A model generated the notes under the pieces. It was not told where the DNA came from and did no database searches. It saw only the letters and a program-made list of their open reading frames with translations. A stretch of 25,551 bases of DNA, from assembly GCA_002390825.1 (NCBI GenBank), contig DGQR01000084.1, positions 1 through 25,551 of the forward strand. The letters run 5' to 3'. Positions within the stretch are counted from its first letter, which is position 1; every line of letters starts with the position of its first letter. Of the stretch, positions 14,702-22,485 are shown one piece after another. The stretch comes from Rhodoferax sp. UBA4409 (GTDB lineage: Bacteria; Pseudomonadota; Gammaproteobacteria; Burkholderiales; Burkholderiaceae_C). The translations under genes were made by a program, and so were the position numbers.

Positions 14702-16279
14702 TTATTCGGCCACAGGTCCGGCACTGCCGGCGCCACGGCTGGCATTGCTGCGACGACGACGCTTGCGCTTGCGCGGCGCATCACCACCAGTGTCAGCGGA
14801 TCCTTGCTGCGCATCTTCTGCGGAGCCGCCCAGCGCTGCATCGGTGACGCGGGGTTCACGGGGCTGTTTGGCAACGCGTGGGCCTTTGGGGGCTTGCTTG
14901 CGTTGCTGCTGTTGCTCGGCGCGGACCTGGTCCACCATATCCTGGCGCACATCGTCGCTGGCCATGCTGAACTCTTGCCACCAGTCGGCCAGCACCTCGT
15001 CCACCTCGCCTGCGTCCGCACGCAGGCGCATGAAGTCGAAAGCGGCACGGAACCGGGGTTGCTCGGCCATGCCAAAAGGCGTGCTGCCTACACGCTTGTC
15101 AAAGCGGGGCTGCATCAACCAGATTTCCCGCATGTCGCCAGCCAACTTGCCACGGCCGGAGACATCCCCGATACGGGCGTTGAATACATCTTCAATTGCA
15201 TCCTGCAAGGCCGGGTGGCTGTGTTCGCCGCGGGCCAAGCGCTGGTCCCAGCCCTTGCGGACATCGTCCCACAGCACACAGGCCAGCAAGAAGCTGGGCG
15301 CTACCGGCTTGCCTTCGCCGACGCGGCGGTCGGTGTCTTTCAGGGCGGCTTCCACAAAGCTCTGGCCCGCGCGCTCTACTACTACATCCAGCAGGGGGTA
15401 AATGCCGGTGGCCAAGCCCAGTTCTTTGAGTTGCGCGATGGAGGCCAACGCATGCCCGGTTTGCAGCAGCTTGAGCATTTCGTCAAAAAGGCGGCTTTGG
15501 GGCACGTCGTGCAACAGCTTCTGGCTCTTGACCAAAGGACCAGCGGTTTTGGGCTCGAGCTTAAAACCCAGGGGGCTGAGCTTGGCCGCAAAGCGCACCG
15601 CACGGATGATGCGGACCGGATCTTCGCGATACCGGGTGGCCGCATCACCAATCATGCGCAAGGTACGGCTCTTGGAGTCCTTCAGGCCGTTGTGGTAGTC
15701 CACGACGATCTGGGTTTCAGGGTCGTAGTACATCGCGTTGATGGTGAAGTCGCGGCGAACCGCGTCTTCTTCCTGCGGGCCCCAGACGTTATCGCGCAGC
15801 ACTCGGCCGGTGCTGTCCACGGCGTGCTTCAAATTCGCCAGTTCGCTCTTGCTGGTGCGCTCGTTGCCGGCGACTTGTTCGGCGGCGGCGTTGTCCAGAT
15901 ACGCGCGGAAGGTCGATACCTCAATGACCTCATGCTCACGCCCGCGGCCGTACACCACGTGCACGATGCGGAAACGCCGCCCGATGATGAACGCACGGCG
16001 GAACAATCCTTTGACCTGCTCTGGTGTGGCGTTGGTTGCCACATCGAAGTCTTTGGGCCGCAGGCCGACCAGCAGGTCGCGCACCGCACCGCCCACCACA
16101 TACGCCTCAAAACCCGCTTGCTGAAGAGTGCGCACCACGTTGATGGCACGGTCGTCCACCAAGCTGGGGTCGATGCCGTGCACCGACACCGGGATTTCCA
16201 TCCGTTTGCCGAAGTTGGGCTTGCCGCCCGGTGCAGCGGGGGATTTGCCCAGCAATTTATCGATAAATTTTTTGATCAA
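14702..16279 (-). CDS. pcnB: Poly(A) polymerase I
   Basis: PcnB adds 3' poly(A) tails to RNA, which speeds decay of many transcripts and of plasmid antisense RNAs. The 525-residue protein has the class II nucleotidyltransferase head: VVGGAVRDLLVGLRPKDFDV at about 61-80, with catalytic Asp77 and Asp79, then RRDFTINAMYYDP and the RNA-binding stretch YREDPVRIIRAVRFAAKL. This set favours PcnB over a tRNA CCA-adding enzyme, though the two families are close. The C-terminus is a disordered basic tail ending in an RKRKRRRRS cluster, typical of RNA contact. The start is TTG at 16279, supported by AGGA 8 bases upstream and by the usual MIKKFI-type N-terminus. It sits 30 bases after the HAD gene and 8 bases before folK. 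Confidence 0.96.
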   Translation of the reverse strand: MIKKFIDKLLGKSPAAPGGKPNFGKRMEIPVSVHGIDPSLVDDRAINVVRTLQQAGFEAYVVGGAVRDLLVGLRPKDFDVATNATPEQVKGLFRRAFIIGRRFRIVHVVYGRGREHEVIEVSTFRAYLDNAAAEQVAGNERTSKSELANLKHAVDSTGRVLRDNVWGPQEEDAVRRDFTINAMYYDPETQIVVDYHNGLKDSKSRTLRMIGDAATRYREDPVRIIRAVRFAAKLSPLGFKLEPKTAGPLVKSQKLLHDVPQSRLFDEMLKLLQTGHALASIAQLKELGLATGIYPLLDVVVERAGQSFVEAALKDTDRRVGEGKPVAPSFLLACVLWDDVRKGWDQRLARGEHSHPALQDAIEDVFNARIGDVSGRGKLAGDMREIWLMQPRFDKRVGSTPFGMAEQPRFRAAFDFMRLRADAGEVDEVLADWWQEFSMASDDVRQDMVDQVRAEQQQQRKQAPKGPRVAKQPREPRVTDAALGGSAEDAQQGSADTGGDAPRKRKRRRRSNASRGAGSAGPVAE

Positions 16280-16309
16280 GTTCTTGTTCCTAACAGTCCT
16301 GCCCGCGGG

Positions 16310-16996
16310 TCAGGAGAAGAGCTCGAGTATGCGCCATCCACGCTGCTCGGCCAGTGCGCGCAAGCGCGGATCGGGGTTGGTGGCCACGGCCACATCGGCC
16401 TTTTCCATCAGCGGCACGTCGTTGATGGAGTCTGAATAGAAGGTGGTGTGGACGGTGTCCCAGCCCCAACCGCGGTCCGCCAGCCACTGGTTCACCCGTG
16501 TGACCTTGCCTTCGCGGAAAGACGGCACACCGGCAATCTCCCCCGTGTACCAACCGGTGCCGCCGGGGGCATCGTCTTTCACGAGATCGACTGCGATCAA
16601 CTCTTCGACGCCAAACGCAGTGGCAATCGGACGTGTGACAAAGGCATTGGTGGCGGTGACGATGATGACTGTATCGCCAGCAGCCTGATGATCCTGCACC
16701 AGCTTCAAGGCCTGAGGTTGAATGGCTTTTTTGATGATAGCGCTCATGAAATCTGCGTGAGCAGCTATCGATTTGCTAGCGCCTTGGCGGATCACCGCTG
16801 CAGTCGCAAACCGGATGTACGCGTGAATATCCAACGTGCCGGCCTTGTAGTGCTCGTAAAACTCCTGGTTCTTTTGCTTGAAGACTTCGGCATCGGTCCA
16901 TCCCAAAGCGGTGGTGAACTCGCCCCACGCGTAGTCAGAGTCCAGCGGAATCAGGGTGTGGTCGAGGTCGAACAGGGCAATCTTTTTCACGGTCAT
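16310..16996 (-). CDS. HAD-superfamily IB phosphatase (SerB-like)
   Basis: A 228-residue haloacid dehalogenase-type hydrolase of subfamily IB. Motif I is LFDLDHTLIPLDSD with nucleophile Asp10 and general acid Asp12. Motif II is VIIVTATNAF, and motif IV is YSDSINDVPLM. The fold resembles phosphoserine phosphatase, but the conserved place between hda and pcnB in betaproteobacteria suggests a separate family whose substrate is not established. Its ATG overlaps the hda stop by 4 bases (ATGA), indicating coupled translation. An imperfect 11/12-bp inverted repeat (16736-16769) lies inside the coding sequence without disturbing the frame or the expected length. Confidence 0.92.
   Translation of the reverse strand: MTVKKIALFDLDHTLIPLDSDYAWGEFTTALGWTDAEVFKQKNQEFYEHYKAGTLDIHAYIRFATAAVIRQGASKSIAAHADFMSAIIKKAIQPQALKLVQDHQAAGDTVIIVTATNAFVTRPIATAFGVEELIAVDLVKDDAPGGTGWYTGEIAGVPSFREGKVTRVNQWLADRGWGWDTVHTTFYSDSINDVPLMEKADVAVATNPDPRLRALAEQRGWRILELFS
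16736..16769. repeat. Imperfect inverted repeat inside the HAD gene, resembling a dispersed Comamonadaceae repeat
   Basis: GATAGCGCTCA (16736-16746) pairs with TGAGCAGCTATC (16758-16769) with one extra base, around an 11-base loop, and GATTTGCTAGCGCC follows. From memory, Comamonadaceae genomes carry many short palindromic sequences of the kind GATAGCTGCT...AGCGCTATC. This copy is in frame within coding sequence. The pairing is seen; membership of a repeat family is not verified. Confidence 0.35.
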
Positions 16997-17676
16997 GTGT
17001 TTTCCAGCATGGATTTGATCAACGGAATGGTGATGGCGCGCTGGGTCTGCAAGGCGTAGCCATCCATCAGGTCGAGGAGCTCCATCAGGCTGCCGAGATC
17101 GCGGCTGAAGCGGTTGAGCATGAAGTCCATCACCTCATCACTCAAAAACACGCCGCGGGCATCTGCCGCTTGGCGCAAGACACTGCGTCGCTCGGACTCG
17201 CTCAAGAGCTGCAAGCTAAAGATGTGCCCCCAACCCAGCCGGGTGCGCAAGTCGTCGCGCAGCTTGAGATCGATGGGGGCAAACTCGCCCGCCGCCAGCA
17301 CCGGTTTGTGGTGGGTATGGGCGTTAACGAACCAGTTAAACGCAGTGTGCTGCTGCTCCGCGGTGAACAGGTGCACGTCATCCAGCACCACCGCAGCCCA
17401 GCGCTCATCGAAATCAGCAGGCTCGTCATTGGCGCCCAACCACCCCACGCGCGCACCCTGCTCGCGCAACCCTTCGCGGGCAGCCTTGAGCAAGTGCGTT
17501 TTGCCGCTGCCCTCCGGCCCCCAGATGTACGTGGGCACCGGCGAACGGGTCAAAGAGTGGCTCTCGTCGCCAATCCACAACTCCAAGTGTCGGAGGGCGG
17601 CCTCATTGGGGCCGGCAAAAAAGTTGGCCACTGTAGGGCCAGTAGACAAACCGATATCCAACGCAATCTGTTTCAT
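16993..17676 (-). CDS. hda: DnaA regulatory inactivator Hda
   Basis: Hda is a DnaA-like AAA+ protein. Bound to the DNA-loaded sliding clamp, it stimulates hydrolysis of ATP on DnaA and so prevents extra rounds of replication initiation. The 227 residues include an N-terminal clamp-binding-like segment (MKQIALDIGL), Walker A GPEGSGKT at 53-60, Walker B VVLDDVHLF with Asp99-Asp100, and the AAA+ C-terminal lid with LRTRLGWGHIFSLQLLSESE. It lacks DnaA's DNA-binding domain IV, as expected for Hda. The length is normal. It begins 9 bases after the AI-2E transporter gene and ends overlapping the HAD gene start, placing it inside one operon. Confidence 0.95.
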   Translation of the reverse strand: MKQIALDIGLSTGPTVANFFAGPNEAALRHLELWIGDESHSLTRSPVPTYIWGPEGSGKTHLLKAAREGLREQGARVGWLGANDEPADFDERWAAVVLDDVHLFTAEQQHTAFNWFVNAHTHHKPVLAAGEFAPIDLKLRDDLRTRLGWGHIFSLQLLSESERRSVLRQAADARGVFLSDEVMDFMLNRFSRDLGSLMELLDLMDGYALQTQRAITIPLIKSMLENT

Positions 17677-17685
17677 ACGAAGGGG

Positions 17686-18768
17686 TCACCCCAGATACAA
17701 ACGGCTGCCGAGGTAGCCCGAGCGCGCGCGGCGTATCGCCACCAGCAGCACCGCGCTGGCAGGCAAGGCCACCAGTACCCCCACAAACCCGAACAGCTGA
17801 CCGAACGCCAGCAAGGCAAAGATCACAGCCAGAGGGTGCAGGCCGATGCGCTCGCCCACCAGGCGCGGCGTCAGCACAAAACTCTCAATCACCTGACCCA
17901 AGCCATAGACCACCGCGACCATCACCAAGGGGTAGCCGATACCATGCGCGCCCGAAAACTCCAGCAGGCCTGCGAACAAGGCCAGCACCAACCCGACCCC
18001 GAAACCCAGATAGGGCACAAAGATCGCCAGCCCGGTAAACACCCCGATCGGCAAAGCCAAGTCCAAGCCGAACATGGCCAAGCCCAAGCTGTAGGCAAGG
18101 GCCAGAATCACCATCACCAGCAACTGGCCACGCAGGTACTGCCCCAGCACCTCATCTGCCTCACGCAAGAAACTGTCGGTCGGGGCCCGTAGGCGTGGCG
18201 GCACCAATTGCCGCAACTGCCCCATGAATCGGGCCCAGTCCATAAGCAGGTAAAACAAGGCCACGGGAATCAAAATGGCGTTACCAATCAGGGCAAACGC
18301 CACACTCCCGCCCAACTTGACCGAAGCCAGCACCGAGCCAAAAGCATCTTCCACGTTAGCGTTGAGGTACTTCATGACAAAGTTCTTGATGCTACCCACA
18401 TCCAGGTTGAGCTTGATGCCCCATTGGGCAAACAGTGGCTTCAGTGCCTCATTCAAACTGTCGAGCAGCACAGGAAACTGCTCCCGCAGCAACGGCATTT
18501 CTTTGGCAAGAATCGGAACAATCAGCAACAGCACACTCAGCACCACAATCAAAAACAAGACCTCCACCAGCACCACCGCTACGACGCGGGGGATGCGGCC
18601 CAGGCCGATGTCATCGATCCAATTGACCACCGGCGTGAGCGCATAGGCTAGTACCGCCGCCACGGCAAATGGCGCCAGCACAGGCGCCAACAGCCATAAA
18701 ACGAGGACGGCAAATACTGCAATGGCGACCCATGCAGCGAAACTTTTTTGGGTGGGGGTGAGGGGCAT
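17686..18768 (-). CDS. AI-2E family transporter (PerM/YdiK-like membrane protein)
   Basis: A 360-residue polytopic membrane protein of the AI-2E transporter family. The N-terminus has paired membrane helices (WVAIAVFAVLVLWLLAPVLA and an adjacent one ending LAYALTPVVNWID). A long periplasmic-type loop follows, then DEVLGQYLRGQLLVMVILAL, the FVPYLGFGVGLVLALFAG segment, and the family C-terminal helices with LTPRLVGERIGLHPLAVIFALL. Members differ widely in function (autoinducer-2 export, sodium/proton exchange), so the substrate is not predicted. It is the first gene of the perM-like/hda/HAD/pcnB/folK run and diverges from purM across 84 bases. No strong ribosome site precedes ATG 18768. Confidence 0.92.
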   Translation of the reverse strand: MPLTPTQKSFAAWVAIAVFAVLVLWLLAPVLAPFAVAAVLAYALTPVVNWIDDIGLGRIPRVVAVVLVEVLFLIVVLSVLLLIVPILAKEMPLLREQFPVLLDSLNEALKPLFAQWGIKLNLDVGSIKNFVMKYLNANVEDAFGSVLASVKLGGSVAFALIGNAILIPVALFYLLMDWARFMGQLRQLVPPRLRAPTDSFLREADEVLGQYLRGQLLVMVILALAYSLGLAMFGLDLALPIGVFTGLAIFVPYLGFGVGLVLALFAGLLEFSGAHGIGYPLVMVAVVYGLGQVIESFVLTPRLVGERIGLHPLAVIFALLAFGQLFGFVGVLVALPASAVLLVAIRRARSGYLGSRLYLG

Positions 18769-18852
18769 GAGAGAAAGAGAAGGGGCAAACCCTTAAAATC
18801 TAGGCAAATTCTATCGGGGTCTGCCTCCGCTTCACCCCAAACGTTACCTCCC
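18769..18852. promoter_or_regulatory. Divergent promoter region between the AI-2E transporter gene and purM
   Basis: The 84 bases hold an AT-rich core (CTTAAAATCTAGGCAAATTC at about 18792-18811) in otherwise GC-rich sequence. TAAAAT is a possible -10 for purM, and TAGAAT on the minus strand is a possible -10 for the transporter operon. No convincing -35 hexamer at normal spacing is visible for either, so exact promoters are not assigned. Confidence 0.35.
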
Positions 18853-19902
18853 ATGACCCAATCTTCTGCCTCCACTCCCCTTTCTTACAAAGACGCCGGT
18901 GTCGATATCGTTGCCGGTGACGCCTTGGTCGAACGTATCAAGCCCTTGGCCAAGAAAACCATGCGCGAAGGCGTGTTGGCCGGTATCGGCGGTTTCGGAG
19001 CCTTGTTTGAAGTGCCCAAGCGCTACAAAGAACCCGTGCTGGTGAGCGGCACCGACGGCGTGGGCACCAAGCTCAAGCTGGCCTTTGAGTGGAACATGCA
19101 CGACACCGTGGGTATCGACTTGGTCGGCATGAGTGTGAACGACGTGCTGGTGCAAGGCGCCGAGCCCTTGTTCTTCCTGGACTACTTTGCCTGCGGCAAG
19201 CTGGATGTGGACACCGCCGCCGCGGTGGTCGGCGGTATTGCCAAAGGTTGCGAGTTGAGCGGCTGCGCCCTCATCGGTGGTGAAACCGCCGAAATGCCCG
19301 GCATGTACCCCGCTGGCGAATACGACTTGGCAGGTTTTTGTGTGGGCGCGGTAGAAAAATCCAAAATCTTGACCGGCGCTGACGTCAAGCCCGGCGACGT
19401 GGTGCTGGGCCTGGCATCTGCCGGCGTGCACTCGAATGGTTTCAGCTTGGTCCGCAAATGCATCGAGCGTGCAGAGGCTGCCGGCACCGTGCCCGCCACC
19501 TTGGACGGTAAACCTTTCAAGCAAGCCATCATGGAACCCACCCGCCTGTACGTGAAAAACGTGTTGGCTGCGCTGGCGGTTCACCCGATCAAGGCGCTGG
19601 CCCACATTACCGGTGGCGGCTTGCTGGAAAACATTCCCCGCGTGTTGCCCGAAGGCACCGCAGCCCATTTGGTCAAGGGCAGCTGGCCGCAGACCGAGCT
19701 GTTTGCGTGGCTGCAACAGACCGCTGGCATTGACGACATCGAGATGAACCGCACCTTCAACAACGGCATCGGCATGGTCGTGGTGGTGGACGCTGCCAAC
19801 GCAGAGGCTACCGCTGCGACATTGCGCGCCAGCGGCGAAACTGTCTACACCGTGGGCACGATTGCCGCCCAAGGCGACGGTGCGCAAGTGGTGGTTCGCT
19901 AA
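18853..19902 (+). CDS. purM: Phosphoribosylformylglycinamidine cyclo-ligase (AIR synthetase)
   Basis: PurM closes the imidazole ring of 5-aminoimidazole ribonucleotide in the fifth step of purine synthesis, using ATP. The 349-residue length is normal. Family motifs are LSYKDAGVDIVAGDALVERI at the start, VSGTDGVGTKLKLAF, GIDLVGMSVNDVLVQGAEPL with the catalytic and ATP-binding region, LIGGETAEMPGMY, GLASAGVHSNGFSLVRK, and HITGGGLLENIPRVLP. ATG 18853 matches the usual N-terminus, although no clear Shine-Dalgarno sequence precedes it. It is transcribed divergently from the AI-2E transporter/hda operon, a frequent arrangement in Burkholderiales, and ends at a palindromic terminator shared with the convergent SirB1-type gene. 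Confidence 0.98.
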   Translation: MTQSSASTPLSYKDAGVDIVAGDALVERIKPLAKKTMREGVLAGIGGFGALFEVPKRYKEPVLVSGTDGVGTKLKLAFEWNMHDTVGIDLVGMSVNDVLVQGAEPLFFLDYFACGKLDVDTAAAVVGGIAKGCELSGCALIGGETAEMPGMYPAGEYDLAGFCVGAVEKSKILTGADVKPGDVVLGLASAGVHSNGFSLVRKCIERAEAAGTVPATLDGKPFKQAIMEPTRLYVKNVLAALAVHPIKALAHITGGGLLENIPRVLPEGTAAHLVKGSWPQTELFAWLQQTAGIDDIEMNRTFNNGIGMVVVVDAANAEATAATLRASGETVYTVGTIAAQGDGAQVVVR

Positions 19903-19917
19903 AACCGATTCCCCACC

Positions 19918-19944
19918 CGCCGGGCAAGCGCTTGCCCGGCGTTT
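19918..19944. terminator. Perfect 12+12 palindromic terminator between purM and the SirB1-type gene
   Basis: CGCCGGGCAAGC (19918-19929) is followed directly by its exact reverse complement (19930-19941), then TTT. It begins 15 bases after the purM stop and its 3' edge touches the stop codon (19945-19943) of the convergent gene. The strong GC stem can act for both strands, though the T-run is short. Confidence 0.75.
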
Positions 19945-20797
19945 AGATACCGGTTTGGATACGCAGAATTTTGACCTGATCCACAATCTGCTCGGTATCC
20001 ACCATATGACTGGCATGCTCCAGGTAAAGCTCCAAGTCAGACAGTGCCTGCCGTGAGTTGCCCAGCTCGGCATGCACCAAACCGCGATCGCGGTACTCGG
20101 GCCATGACTCCGGCAACAGCACCACCAAGCGCTCCTGCACCGCCAACAAGCGCGGCCAGTCCTGCTGGGAGCGATAAATCTCTTTCAAGTTACGCAGCAT
20201 GCGCGCCAGAATTTCGCGGGGCGATGCGGCCTGCAGATACAGCCCGAGGGGCGCTTCGAAATCGTCCACCAAGCCGCTGCGGCGGCGAAATGGCTCCAGC
20301 ATTTCAGACAGCTCTTCTTTGCTGAGGGAGCGGCCCGACATCGGGTCAATGACCGCCTGGCCCATCGGCAGATTCACTTTGACCATGAAATGCCCGGGGA
20401 AACTGACCCCTTGGGCATCCAACTTCAAGCCTTGGGCCAACTCCATCCAGAGCACGGCCAGCGAAATCGGGATGCCGCGGCGCGTGCGCAGCAGTTGGGA
20501 CACAAAACTGTTGTCCGGGTCGTAATAGTTATTGACGTTGCCGGCGAAGCCAAGGTCTGTGAAGAAAAACTGGTTCAGCACCCGCACCCGCTGCAGGGCG
20601 GATGCGTCGTCGGCGAGGCGACGTTGCAGACGGGCCAACAGCTGATCCACTTCGGCCATGCTGGCTTGCAGATCGAGCTCCGGGTATTCATCCTGCCCCA
20701 GGCTGAGTGCGGCTTCAAACAGCGCCAAGTCCTGGTCACTGCCGACCAAACTGGCGAAATACTCCAGCGCGGAGGGGACTGTCAGATCCAACTTCAT
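19943..20797 (-). CDS. SirB1-type transglutaminase-fold / TPR protein
   Basis: A 284-residue protein of the SirB1 family: a transglutaminase-like core (Transglut_core2) followed by a TPR-like helical region. Seen are NNYYDPDNSFVSQLL, then RTRRGIPISLAVLWMELAQG where active transglutaminases carry the catalytic cysteine, VSFPGHFMVKVNLP with the core histidine, and a C-terminal repeat region (LLAVQERLVVLLPESWPEY, then LVHAELGNSRQALSDLELYL). The whole protein contains no cysteine, so thiol catalysis is impossible; a binding or scaffold role is likelier. Its function is not established. The gene starts 15 bases after murJ on the same strand and is probably co-transcribed with it. Confidence 0.9.
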   Translation of the reverse strand: MKLDLTVPSALEYFASLVGSDQDLALFEAALSLGQDEYPELDLQASMAEVDQLLARLQRRLADDASALQRVRVLNQFFFTDLGFAGNVNNYYDPDNSFVSQLLRTRRGIPISLAVLWMELAQGLKLDAQGVSFPGHFMVKVNLPMGQAVIDPMSGRSLSKEELSEMLEPFRRRSGLVDDFEAPLGLYLQAASPREILARMLRNLKEIYRSQQDWPRLLAVQERLVVLLPESWPEYRDRGLVHAELGNSRQALSDLELYLEHASHMVDTEQIVDQVKILRIQTGI

Positions 20798-20812
20798 GCT
20801 TATCCTCCCGGT

Positions 20813-22378
20813 TTAGCGCCTCAAGAAGTGGCGCACATTCAAACCCGCCGCCCACAAGGCTCCAAAATATACCGCGGCAGAGCCCGCCATCAAGAGGATC
20901 AGCCAACCGATGCGCAACCAGGGCTGGGCGCGCATGGCCACCCAATCCACCAGACCGGCGGCCCAGAGAAGGTAAACCACCAAGACCGCGGAAGATGCCA
21001 CTACCTGAAGCAAAAAGCGCCCCCAGCCCGACGAAGGCTGGAAACTGCCGCGGCGCAGCAAGCCGATCAAGAGCCATGTGGCATTGATCAGGGCACCCAG
21101 GCTGATCGACAGAGACAGGCCCGCGTGTTGAAACATCGGCACCAACGCCAGGTTCATCAACTGAGTAGCAATCAACACCACCACCGCAATCTTGACCGGC
21201 GTTTTGATGTCCTGGCTGGCGTAATAGCCCGGGGCCAGCACTTTGATGGCAACGATCCCTACCAAACCCGCACCCCAGCCCATCAGAGCCCAGGTGGTTT
21301 GCTGCACGTCAAGCGCCGTAAATGCACCGTAGTGGTAAAGCACAGCTACCAGTGGTTTAGAGAACGTCAACAAGCCCACCGCACAGGGCACCGCCAGCAA
21401 AACCACAATGCGCAGCCCCCAATCCAGCAAGGCGGAGTAGCCGGCACCATCATCTCTGGCGCGCGCGCCAGCCAGCTGCGGCATCAGCACCACCCCCAAG
21501 GCCACACCCAGCATGGCGGTGGGAAACTCCATCAAGCGGTCGGCATAGGTCAACCAGCTCACGCTGCCGGTCGGCAAGTGCGAAGCGATCTGGGTGTTGA
21601 TCAACAGCGATATCTGGGCCACGCTCACACCCAACAAGGCCGGCAACATCAACTTGCCGATTCGCCGCGTCTCAGGATCGGCGCAGGCTTCCCGCAAGAT
21701 GGCCCACTGCAGGCTGAAACGCGGCAACATGCCCAAACGGCTTAGCGCCGGAATTTGCACCAAGAGTTGCAGCAGCCCGCCGACCATCACCCCGACTGCC
21801 ATCGCGTAAATCGGCTCGATACCCTGCCCTTTGAACCATGGCACCAGCAACCAGGCGGCCCCGATCATGCTCAGGTTCAAAAGAACGGGCGTCGCCGCCG
21901 GCACCGCAAAGCGTTTCCAAGTATTCAATATGCCGGACGACAGGGCCACCATCGACATAAAGCCGATGTAAGGAAACATGAAGCGGGTCATGAACACGGC
22001 CGCCTCGTAGCCCGCCGGATCTTTCTGCAAGCCACTCGCCATGGCCCAAACCAGCAGGGGCGAAGCGATTACCCCCACGATACAAGTCAGCACCAAGGCA
22101 CAGGCCAGCAAGGTAGCCACCCGATCCACCAGCAACTTGGTCGCCACATCGCCATTTTTGGCTTTGCTGGCGGCCAAGACCGGCACAAAGGCCTGGCTGA
22201 AGGCGCCTTCGGCAAACAAACGGCGAAACAGATTAGGGATGCGGAAAGCGACGTTGAAAGCGTCTGTCATTGCGCTGGCGCCAAACGCAGCCGCCACCAA
22301 CAGCTCGCGGGCCAGGCCGGTGACCCGGGAGGCCAATGTCCACAGGGACACGGTAGATACAGATTTGATAAGACTCAC
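20813..22378 (-). CDS. murJ: Lipid II flippase MurJ (MviN)
   Basis: MurJ flips lipid II, the peptidoglycan precursor, across the inner membrane and is essential in most Gram-negative bacteria. The 521-residue protein, with about 14 membrane segments, has the MviN/MOP exporter pattern: LASRVTGLARELLVAAAFG, ASAMTDAFNVAFRIPNLFRR, LFAEGAFSQAFVPVL with the family's conserved arginines and acidic residue, then QISLLINTQIASHLPTGSVS and YADRLMEFPTAMLGVALGVV. ATG 22378 gives the expected MSLIKSVSTVS start. It diverges from the diguanylate cyclase gene and is followed closely by the SirB1-type gene. Confidence 0.97.
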   Translation of the reverse strand: MSLIKSVSTVSLWTLASRVTGLARELLVAAAFGASAMTDAFNVAFRIPNLFRRLFAEGAFSQAFVPVLAASKAKNGDVATKLLVDRVATLLACALVLTCIVGVIASPLLVWAMASGLQKDPAGYEAAVFMTRFMFPYIGFMSMVALSSGILNTWKRFAVPAATPVLLNLSMIGAAWLLVPWFKGQGIEPIYAMAVGVMVGGLLQLLVQIPALSRLGMLPRFSLQWAILREACADPETRRIGKLMLPALLGVSVAQISLLINTQIASHLPTGSVSWLTYADRLMEFPTAMLGVALGVVLMPQLAGARARDDGAGYSALLDWGLRIVVLLAVPCAVGLLTFSKPLVAVLYHYGAFTALDVQQTTWALMGWGAGLVGIVAIKVLAPGYYASQDIKTPVKIAVVVLIATQLMNLALVPMFQHAGLSLSISLGALINATWLLIGLLRRGSFQPSSGWGRFLLQVVASSAVLVVYLLWAAGLVDWVAMRAQPWLRIGWLILLMAGSAAVYFGALWAAGLNVRHFLRR

Positions 22379-22485
22379 AGGGCAAGTGTAGCGGCGAGCG
22401 CAGAGTGGGGAATCGATGCCACCATTCCAGACAGCCCCATTTCGTGTTTGAATCAGCAGTCTCGAGCCATATCGTTGGATACTTT

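Noticed and set aside
14201..16435. A 744-codon open frame on the plus strand opposite folK and pcnB
   Set aside because: It is antisense to two genes with clear motifs and shows no recognisable domain. Long antisense frames are common in GC-rich coding DNA.
18844..20073. A 409-codon minus-strand open frame opposite purM
   Set aside because: Shadow of purM, which is unmistakable; the frame crosses the purM terminator.
20390..21745. A 451-codon plus-strand open frame opposite murJ and the SirB1-type gene
   Set aside because: It is rich in Q, H, R and G without a family pattern. Both minus-strand genes are certain.
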